Shown piece after piece: positions 7,001-12,197 of a DNA stretch of 12,197 bases (the first letter of the stretch is position 1; every line of letters begins with the position of its first letter). A model generated the notes under the pieces. The model was not told the DNA's origin, searched no databases, and worked only from the letters and a program-made list of their open reading frames with translations. Both the position numbers and the translations under genes were made by a program. Where the stretch lies: positions 1-12,197 of the forward strand of contig JAJEAQ010000480.1 in the NCBI GenBank assembly GCA_022822685.1, in the 5' to 3' direction. Source of the stretch: Trichodesmium sp. jk18x7bins.61. GTDB lineage: Bacteria > Cyanobacteriota > Cyanobacteriia > Cyanobacteriales > Microcoleaceae.

Positions 7001-7902
7001 GTTAGATAAATTATTCAAACCTTTTAGCCAAACTTTAACTGGTTATAAACCCCCAGAAGGAACAGGTTTAGGATTGGTAATTAGTCAAAAATTTGTACAA
7101 TTAATGAACGGTGAAATCAGGGTAAATAGTGTAGTAGGCGAAGGCAGTGAGTTGAGTTTTGATATTCTAGTAGAAATAATAAAAACATATCAAACTAGAA
7201 AAAATCAGCCATTAGAACAAAAATTATTGGCTTAGACTCCAAGCAGCCTCAATATCGTATTTTAATAGCAGAAGATACAAATACTAACCGTTTGTTATTG
7301 GTAAAATTACTCACATCTATAGGGTTTGCTGTGAAAGAAGCAGAAAATGCTCAACAAGCTCTATAAATGTGGCGGAATTGGCAACCCTACTTAATTTTAA
7401 TGGATATACGAATGCCTGTAATGAATGGCTATGAAGCAACTAGGAAAATTAGGAGTGAATTAAAAGGTGACAATCAACTAGAATTATAGCTCTTACTGCT
7501 AGTGCGTTTGAAAAAGAAAGATATAAAATTTTATCAGCAGGATGGGATGGTGTAATCAACAAGCCATTTCAAGAATCAGAACTGTTAGTCAAAATTAGTC
7601 AACATTTAGGGGTAAAATATCTGTATGCAGCAGAAAAAACCCCCAAAGAAAAAATTAACCAAAACTTCTCAGAGGCAATGCTAGATTATTCTGAAATAGC
7701 TGCTAAGATTGCTAAAATGCCAGTAGAGTGGGTATAAAAACTATACCATGCTGCCTCTATATGCTCAGAGCCTGAAATCTTGCAACTGCTTGAGCAAACT
7801 CCTCAAGTGGATAAAACTCTGGCTATGGTATTAACTGATATAGTGGATAATTTTAGATTTTATCTAGTTACGGAGTTAATAAAATTTCAGGATAACAAAT
7901 AG
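4038..7902 (+). pseudogene. Multi-sensor hybrid histidine kinase (GAF-GAF-PAS-PAS-GAF-HisKA-HATPase-REC), heavily mutated
   Basis: GAF1 (4038-4340): CLTENFQYKIAGTSCEPVV. GAF2 (4545-4985): AQHSHGMKLSQ, QNFAS. PAS1 (5050-5415) and PAS2 (5440-5800) each end in a PAC-like segment. GAF3 (5840-6400) is phytochrome/CBCR-like, with a Cys at codon 6212-6214. The H-box reads NMSHELPTPLNAILGF (His codon 6503; Pro replaces the usual Arg of HELRTP). The HATPase (6720-7190) keeps the N, DTGDGI and GTGLGL boxes. The REC (7247-7605) keeps AED, Asp 7403 and Lys 7561. A cyanobacterial-type tail ends at 7902. Frameshifts fall near 4215, 4408, 4975, 5626, 6708, 7218 and 7477; stops lie at 4461, 4494, 4647, 5170, 5284, 5326, 7364 and 7735. 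The N-terminus before GAF1 is missing. The longest open piece (TTG 5705 to 6718) has GAF3 and HisKA but no ATPase, so no active kinase is expected. Ancestrally it would have sensed small ligands or light through GAF/PAS domains and passed phosphate to its own REC and to the next gene's product. Confidence 0.93.
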
Positions 7903-7908
7903 CAGATA

Positions 7909-8606
7909 ATGGAGCATTCTAAACAAAAAGAAAACATACTGAATGATACATGCACTCTAGCAGATATCCTAATTGTTGATGATACACCAGAGAACTTACG
8001 CTTATTATCTGGAATGCTAACCAAGCAAGGATACAACGTTTGGAAGGCAATTAACGGAAAAATGGCACTTAGAGCTGTACAGACTGCACCGCCGAGTTTG
8101 GTTTTACTAGATATTATGATGCCAGATATCGATGGGTATGAAGTGTGTCAAGAGTTAGAAAATAATTCTCAAACGTTTGAAATTCCGATAATTTTTATCA
8201 GCGCTCTGAATGATGTATTTGATAAAGTCAGAGATTTTAAGGTAGGAGGGTAGATTATATTACTAAGTCATTTAAGTTATAAGAAGTTTTAGTAAGAGTT
8301 CAGAATCAATTAATCATACAAGCTGCAGAAAGAGAAATTCGCCTGCTTAACTCTCAACTAGAAACACGAGTGCAAGAGCGAACCAAACAATTAGAAGCAG
8401 CTAATGCCAAGTTACTAGAGATGGCACTTCACGATAGTTTGACAGGATTGGCAAATCGGGTTTTATTTATGGAGTGTCTCAAACAAGCTCTTGATTATAG
8501 CAAGGCGAATTCCAATTATCAGTAGGCTGTAATTTTTCTAGATTGCGATCGCTTCAAAGTAGTTAATGATTCTCTTGGCCATTTAGTAGGGGATGAACTA
8601 TTGATT
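7909..8606 (+). pseudogene. REC-GGDEF response regulator (diguanylate cyclase), frameshifted and truncated before GGDEF
   Basis: The ATG at 7909 is 6 bases after the kinase remnant's stop, so the two were probably co-transcribed partners. The REC domain has the acidic pair D24/D25 (ILIVDD), phosphoacceptor D68 (LVLLDIMMPDIDGYEVC) and IIFISAL. The frame stops at 8251-8253; a one-base shift at about 8250 restores VDYITKSF with the conserved Lys. Then come a TAA at 8280, QNQLIIQAAEREIRLLNSQL, a coiled-coil linker (ETRVQERTKQLEAANAKLLE) and a diguanylate cyclase start (ALHDSLTGLANRVLF). A further stop at 8523 precedes [20 protein letters not shown] and VGDELLI. Homology ends at about 8606, upstream of the GGDEF catalytic motif, so the active site is gone. 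Ancestrally the protein would have made cyclic di-GMP when phosphorylated. The REC-only piece (7909-8253, 114 codons) lacks its last helix and Lys. Confidence 0.92.
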
Positions 8607-8633
8607 ACACAACAGCCTTTTGTATATTTTTAT

Positions 8634-9139
8634 CTAACTACAAATTTAATAGAAATAACTGATATTTTTTTAGATCAAATTGTGCTTGTTTTGAAGATTA
8701 TTATTGAATGAATTGTAGTTTTTATTATCGCTTTGGCCATTCTGAAATCATTAGTAGAAATTTTGCGAGTCCGGAAAAATCACAAACGTTTCACATTAGA
8801 TAGAAACATCCGGCTCGAATTAGGTATTTTCTTAACCCTGGCTTGATAATTTCTGTTAGCTACTGATGTGGTAGGAACTGCTATATCTCCTAGTTGGAGT
8901 GAGAGACTGTTTATAAAGTCAATATTAAGATAGCTATACTGCTTAATTTTGCTGGGTTACGGCGGAAGCTAAAATCTCGGTGAGTACCAAGAGATATCCT
9001 CGCCTGGGCAAAGCCTACACAAAAGTTTAACCAGACTTTTACAAACAGTCTCTGATATGAAATAACTGCAATTGCTGTAATTCGTACTTTTCTTAACTTT
9101 TTTCTACAAAAATAAATTAAGGAACTACAGTCAGAATGA
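8634..9139 (+). pseudogene. DUF1622 membrane protein, with stops and a MITE insertion
   Basis: The remnant reads [24 protein letters not shown]-stop-IVVFIIALAILKSLVEIL, RVRKNHKRFTLDRNIRLELG, IFLTLA then FLLATDVVGTAISPSWS. The segments RxELGxxLxLALEFxLAxDxxGTAxxPSW and the later IAVIRTFLNFFLQK identify DUF1622, a small family of membrane proteins of unknown function with about three helices. Stops occur at 8709 (Gly codon position), 8844 and 8847 (Leu-Glu position) and 9113 (Glu position). A 150-bp element splits the gene at 8903-9052, after which the frame is off by one: ITAIAVIRTFLNFFLQK reads from 9062 and ends at the TGA at 9137-9139. The N-terminal boundary is uncertain because the frame is continuous with the truncated GGDEF remnant upstream. 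Confidence 0.88.
8903..9052. mobile_element. 150-bp MITE with about 18-bp terminal inverted repeats, inserted in the DUF1622 gene
   Basis: The left end GAGACTGTTTATAAAGTC (8903-8920) matches the reverse complement of the right end (9034-9052, GACTTTTACAAACAGTCTC), except for one mismatch and one extra A. The trinucleotide TGA stands directly outside each end (8900-8902 and 9053-9055), consistent with a 3-bp target duplication. The DUF1622 protein sequence resumes beyond the right end, which proves that this is an insertion. The interior has no coding frame but carries an imperfect hairpin (8974-8995). A GAG-start with TNA duplication is the pattern of the IS1031 branch of IS5, so mobilisation by such a transposase is inferred. 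Confidence 0.85.
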
Positions 9140-9149
9140 TTTTCTGACT
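9129..9149. repeat. 8-bp stem-loop at the end of the DUF1622 remnant
   Basis: AGTCAGAA (9129-9136) pairs with TTCTGACT (9142-9149) around a 5-base loop. It overlaps the remnant's last codons. No clear T-run follows, so it is at best a weak terminator. Confidence 0.45.
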
Positions 9150-9209
9150 AGATTTCAAAATTTTATATAGCAACCCTAAAAAGTAAATCGTCAAATTTTT
9201 TTAAAGTTT

Positions 9210-9288
9210 GACTTACTTCTGCAAACAGTCTATTATGTTACAGATACTAAAGTTGTAGTGAATTTAAGATGCAAGACTGTTTCAAAGT
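9210..9288. repeat. Two solo MITE-like ends facing away from each other
   Basis: GACTTACTTCTGCAAACAGT followed by CT (9210-9231) resembles the right end of the 150-bp element, and AAGACTGTTTCAAAGT (9273-9288) resembles its left end. Their order is inverted compared with an intact element, so they are two truncated copies or relics back to back. AAACAGTCT (9223-9231) and AGACTGTTT (9274-9282) are exact complements and could form a 9-bp stem with a 42-base loop. The second end lies 18 bases before the glucosidase start codon and may contribute to its leader or promoter. Confidence 0.55.
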
Positions 9289-9305
9289 ATCAGTATTCTT
9301 TTTAG

Positions 9306-11978
9306 ATGATTATGAATAGTCAAAACCAGAACATATTTACTCAAGAAGAAAAAAGATTAGAGGCCAACCTCAAGCATGAAGGATACTGGCGACGTTGGGG
9401 GCCTTACTTGAGTGAGAGACAATGGGGGACAGTACGAGAAGATTATAGTGATGATGGTGCAGCGTGGGATTATTTTTCTCACGAACAATCTCATTATCGT
9501 GCTTATCGCTGGGGAGAAGATGGTATTTGTGGAATTTCTGACAATCATCAACGACTTTGTTTCGCTATCGCTCTGTGGAATGGCGAAGATCCGATGATCA
9601 AAGAGCGACTTTTTGGTTTAACAGGAACTCAAGGAAACCATGGCGAAGATGTTAAAGAATATTATTTCTATTTAGATAATACCCCCAGTCATAGTTACAT
9701 GAAAGCACTTTATAAATATCCTCAAAGTGCTTATCCTTATGCTGAGTTAGTATCAGAAAATCAACAGCGCGATCGCCTAGATTTAGAATATGAATTACTC
9801 GATACTGAAATATTTGCCGACAATCGTTATTTTGATGTATTTGTTGAATATGCTAAAGCTACAGCAGAAGATATCCTGATTAAAATTACGATAAATAACC
9901 AAGGTCCAGAAACTAAAACTTTACATTTATTACCTACTCTTTGGTTTAGAAATACTTGGTCTTGGGGTCAAAAATCCAATAAACCGATCCTCAAAAAAAT
10001 CAATCCTGGTCTCATCGAAGCAGACCATCCTACTTTAGGTAAGAGGTGGCTTTATTTTCCTGAGACTGAACTATTTTTCACAGAAAATGAAACAAATAGA
10101 GAACGGCTATTTGGAGAAAAAAATATTTCTCCTTATGTCAAGGATAGCATCAATAATTATCTAGTTAATGGGAAAAAAGATGCTATTAATCCAGCTATGT
10201 ACGGGACAAAATTTTATCCACATTATACCCTAGAATTGGCAGCAGGTGAAACTAAAATTGTTAAATTAAGACTGGCTGACTCTCCTGGAATTAGACAACC
10301 ATTTGATGCAGAATTTGAAGCAACTTTTCAAACACGAATTCAGGAAACTGAGGAATTTTATCAGCGAATTTCCCCCTGTAAAATGAATGATGAATGGCGC
10401 AATATTCAGCGCCAAGCCTTTGCCGGAATGCTATGGACAAAACAATACTATCATTATATTGTTGCCGAATGGCTAGAAGGGGATCAGACTCAACCTCCAG
10501 TATCAGAAAACCGCAAACATATTAGGAATTACGAGTGGATTCATCTATTTAATGATGATGTAATTTCCATGCCAGATAAATGGGAATATCCCTGGTATGC
10601 GGTTTGGGATTTAGCCTTTCATACTATACCTTTAGCAATAATTGACCCGGATTTTGCTAAAGGCCAATTAGATTTAATTACTAGGGAATGGTATATGCAC
10701 CCAAATGGTCAATTACCAGCTTATGAATGGAATTTTGGTGATGTAAATCCTCCCGTTCATGCTTGGGGAACTTGGCGAGTTTATCAGATAGAAAAAGAAG
10801 TTTATGGTCGTAGCGATCGCAAATTTTTAGAACTGGTATTTCAAAGGCTTTTACTGAACTTTACTTGGTGGGTAAATCAGAAGGATATTGAAGGTAATAA
10901 TGTTTTTGAAGGAGGCTTTTTAGGGTTAGATAATATTGGAGTATTTGACCGTAGTTCAGAGTTGCCTACTGGTGGACATATTGAGCAATCAGACGGTACA
11001 AGTTGGATGGCAATGTTTTGCTTAGATATGTTAACAATTGCTCTCGAACTTGCTGTAGAAAATGATGTTTATGAAGACATTGCCTTTAAATTTTTTGAGC
11101 ACTTCCTATACATTGTAGACGCCATGAATCATTTAGGGTCGGACGGAACTCAACTCTGGGATGAAGCCGATAATTTTTATTATGATGTTTTGCACGAACC
11201 AGAAAAAGAAGATGTACATCTAAAAGTCCGTTCTATAGTGGGATTAATTCCATTGTTTGCCGTAGCAATTATTGACTCAGAAACTTTGCAAAAATTACCT
11301 AAATTCCAGAAACGGGTAAATTGGTTTATGGAAAATCGGAGTGATCTGAGTGGGAATATTGCTTGTATGGAAGCTTGCGGTATTGACTCAGAACGTTTAT
11401 TAGCAATTGTGAGTCCCGAACGCTTGCGGATAATTCTAGAAAAAATGTTAGATGAAAACGAATTTTTCAGTGATTATGGCATTCGTTCTTTATCTCGTTT
11501 CCACGCCGAAAATCCCTATATTTTTGATGTTAATGGTGAAGAATATCGAGTTGATTATGAACCGGCTGAATCTACCAATGCAATGTTTGGTGGTAATTCT
11601 AACTGGCGAGGTCCGATCTGGTTTCCATTTAATTATTTAATGATAGAATCTCTGCAACGGTTTTATAAATATTTAGGTGATGATTTCCAGGTCGAATGTC
11701 CAACAGGTTCTGGTAACATGATGAATCTTTGGGAAGTAGCACTAGAAATTGAAGCTAGATTAATTAAAATTTTTCTCAAGGATAAAAAAGGGAAACGTCC
11801 GGTTTATGGTCAGACAGAAATATTTCAAAATGACCCTCACTGGCAAGATTTGATTCTTTTTTATGAATATTTCCATGGTGATAATGGTGCTGGGTTAGGT
11901 GCGAGTCATCAGACTGGGTGGACTGGTTTAGTAGCGAAATTGATTCAGCAACGGAGTGAGTATAGTTGCGAAATATAG
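9306..11978 (+). CDS. GH63/MGH1-like family glycoside hydrolase ('glucosidase')
   Basis: This intact 890-residue protein belongs to the GH63-related family annotated as glucosidase in cyanobacteria; members hydrolyse alpha-glucosidic or mannosylglycerate-type bonds by inversion, and the substrate here cannot be read. The N-terminal beta-sandwich region (about 1-340) has the family signatures [19 protein letters not shown] and [17 protein letters not shown]. The (alpha/alpha)6-barrel (about 360-885) has [15 protein letters not shown] (Asp435), [17 protein letters not shown] (Glu474, Asp479), [16 protein letters not shown] (Asp563) and [11 protein letters not shown] (Trp767). The C-terminal [19 protein letters not shown] contains Glu854. 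By analogy with GH63 enzymes, Asp435 or Asp479 would be the acid and Glu854 the base; this is inference. No signal peptide is present, so it should be cytoplasmic. The start could be 9306 or ATG 9312, and neither has a Shine-Dalgarno sequence. The frame has no lesions, in contrast to everything for 5 kb upstream, so it is probably under selection and transcribed alone. It carries two HIP1 sites. Confidence 0.93.
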   Translation: MIMNSQNQNIFTQEEKRLEANLKHEGYWRRWGPYLSERQWGTVREDYSDDGAAWDYFSHEQSHYRAYRWGEDGICGISDNHQRLCFAIALWNGEDPMIKERLFGLTGTQGNHGEDVKEYYFYLDNTPSHSYMKALYKYPQSAYPYAELVSENQQRDRLDLEYELLDTEIFADNRYFDVFVEYAKATAEDILIKITINNQGPETKTLHLLPTLWFRNTWSWGQKSNKPILKKINPGLIEADHPTLGKRWLYFPETELFFTENETNRERLFGEKNISPYVKDSINNYLVNGKKDAINPAMYGTKFYPHYTLELAAGETKIVKLRLADSPGIRQPFDAEFEATFQTRIQETEEFYQRISPCKMNDEWRNIQRQAFAGMLWTKQYYHYIVAEWLEGDQTQPPVSENRKHIRNYEWIHLFNDDVISMPDKWEYPWYAVWDLAFHTIPLAIIDPDFAKGQLDLITREWYMHPNGQLPAYEWNFGDVNPPVHAWGTWRVYQIEKEVYGRSDRKFLELVFQRLLLNFTWWVNQKDIEGNNVFEGGFLGLDNIGVFDRSSELPTGGHIEQSDGTSWMAMFCLDMLTIALELAVENDVYEDIAFKFFEHFLYIVDAMNHLGSDGTQLWDEADNFYYDVLHEPEKEDVHLKVRSIVGLIPLFAVAIIDSETLQKLPKFQKRVNWFMENRSDLSGNIACMEACGIDSERLLAIVSPERLRIILEKMLDENEFFSDYGIRSLSRFHAENPYIFDVNGEEYRVDYEPAESTNAMFGGNSNWRGPIWFPFNYLMIESLQRFYKYLGDDFQVECPTGSGNMMNLWEVALEIEARLIKIFLKDKKGKRPVYGQTEIFQNDPHWQDLILFYEYFHGDNGAGLGASHQTGWTGLVAKLIQQRSEYSCEI

Positions 11979-12072
11979 TTTTGAGGACCTACGTAAAATA
12001 ACCTATTTCTGCTCAGAAGAGCAACAACGATCGCTCATATCATGTCCGATGGAGGGAGCGCCCACTCATCAA

Positions 12073-12090
12073 GTTAAAAGTCAAAAGTAA
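12073..12090. repeat. Heptamer short tandem repeat (AAAAGTC type)
   Basis: GTTAAAA-GTCAAAA-GTA has a 7-base period and is the complement of the GACTTTT repeat at 640-660. The same repeat family therefore flanks the window at both ends in opposite orientation. Confidence 0.65.
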
Positions 12091-12123
12091 GAAGGGGGCA
12101 GAATAGATAATGAAGGATGGTTT

Positions 12124-12164
12124 GTTTTACTCCCCTCTTTCAAATGGAGTTGGGGGGATAAAAC
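12124..12164. repeat. Imperfect inverted repeat GTTTTA...TAAAAC
   Basis: GTTTTACTCCCC (12124-12135) pairs with GGGGGGATAAAAC (12152-12164), with one bulged base and a 16-base loop. It could be a weak terminator or the end of a small mobile repeat. The absence of a downstream T-run argues against the first. Confidence 0.45.
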
Positions 12165-12197
12165 AGAGGTTATATCAAATCCGCTTAATTAGGTATA

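Larger units (their letters stand above)
11979..12197. other. 3' flank of the glucosidase gene, non-coding
   Basis: No gene is seen. A 5-bp perfect hairpin (TGCTC-AGAA-GAGCA, 12010-12023), a heptamer repeat and a larger imperfect hairpin follow the stop codon, and none carries a proper T-run. The last bases (ATCAAATCCGCTTAATTAGG) look like cyanobacterial dispersed repeat sequence, continuing past the window. Confidence 0.5.

Noticed and set aside
5705..7235. Two separate shorter kinase genes (5705-6718 and 6687-7235)
   Set aside because: The pieces are consecutive parts of one hybrid kinase split by a frameshift near 6708; neither has both HisKA and HATPase and the starts are not natural.
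4038..9139. Programmed frameshifting or stop-codon readthrough
   Set aside because: The lesions are too many, use all three stop codons and lack slippery sites or recoding hairpins in a consistent place, and neighbouring genes end normally.
1..12197. tRNA, rRNA or an undescribed defence or mobile system
   Set aside because: No cloverleaf, rRNA segment, nuclease, reverse transcriptase, transposase or toxin-antitoxin pair could be read on either strand.

Overview
The window looks like a filamentous, AT-rich cyanobacterial genome. Seven copies of the HIP1 octamer GCGATCGC lie in 12.2 kb, and there are heptamer short tandem repeats (GTTGCCT, AAAAGTC and its complement) and small palindromic repeats. 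The protein families also fit: a multi-GAF/PAS hybrid histidine kinase, a DUF1622 protein, a GH63-like 'glucosidase' and UreF/UreG of cyanobacterial type. About half of the window is decayed genes beside two intact ones. That fits a genome under reductive erosion or with naturally low coding density (the Azolla cyanobiont and Trichodesmium are published cases of such genomes). I cannot name the organism from the sequence.

Layout. 1-639 is T/G-rich non-coding DNA with poly-T tracts, a 14-bp tandem repeat and a GC-rich palindromic island. 652-1880 holds remnants of the urease accessory genes ureF (one frameshift, one nonsense codon) and ureG (3' half lost), separated by a 71-bp MITE-like element. 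1881-2169 is a patch of repeats, including an IS200/IS605-type hairpin. 2170-2589 is an intact four-helix membrane protein, and 2693-2833 a possible 46-residue protein. 2834-3773 is non-coding, with a terminator-like palindrome at 3164-3199. Around 3635-3962 there is possible decayed coding sequence that I cannot identify.

4038-7902 is a sensory hybrid kinase that can be read end to end as GAF-GAF-PAS-PAS-GAF-HisKA-HATPase-REC, but only across about seven frameshifts and eight stop codons. It is followed directly by its likely partner, a REC-GGDEF response regulator (7909-8606), also broken and cut off before the GGDEF motif. The reading frame then runs straight into a DUF1622 pseudogene (about 8634-9139), which is split by a 150-bp MITE with near-perfect terminal inverted repeats and a TGA target duplication. 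The window closes with an intact 890-residue GH63/MGH1-like glycoside hydrolase (9306-11978) and a short repeat-bearing 3' flank.

Function. When intact, ureF-ureG would have served nickel insertion into urease, and the kinase with its regulator would have formed a phosphorelay ending in cyclic-di-GMP synthesis. Neither can work as read here. Only the glucosidase, the 2170-2589 membrane protein and perhaps the 46-residue ORF look functional. I found no defence system, CRISPR array, tRNA, rRNA or new multi-gene system. The points of most interest are the decay pattern itself, the two MITEs, the candidate bilin-binding GAF inside the dead kinase and the small ORF at 2693.
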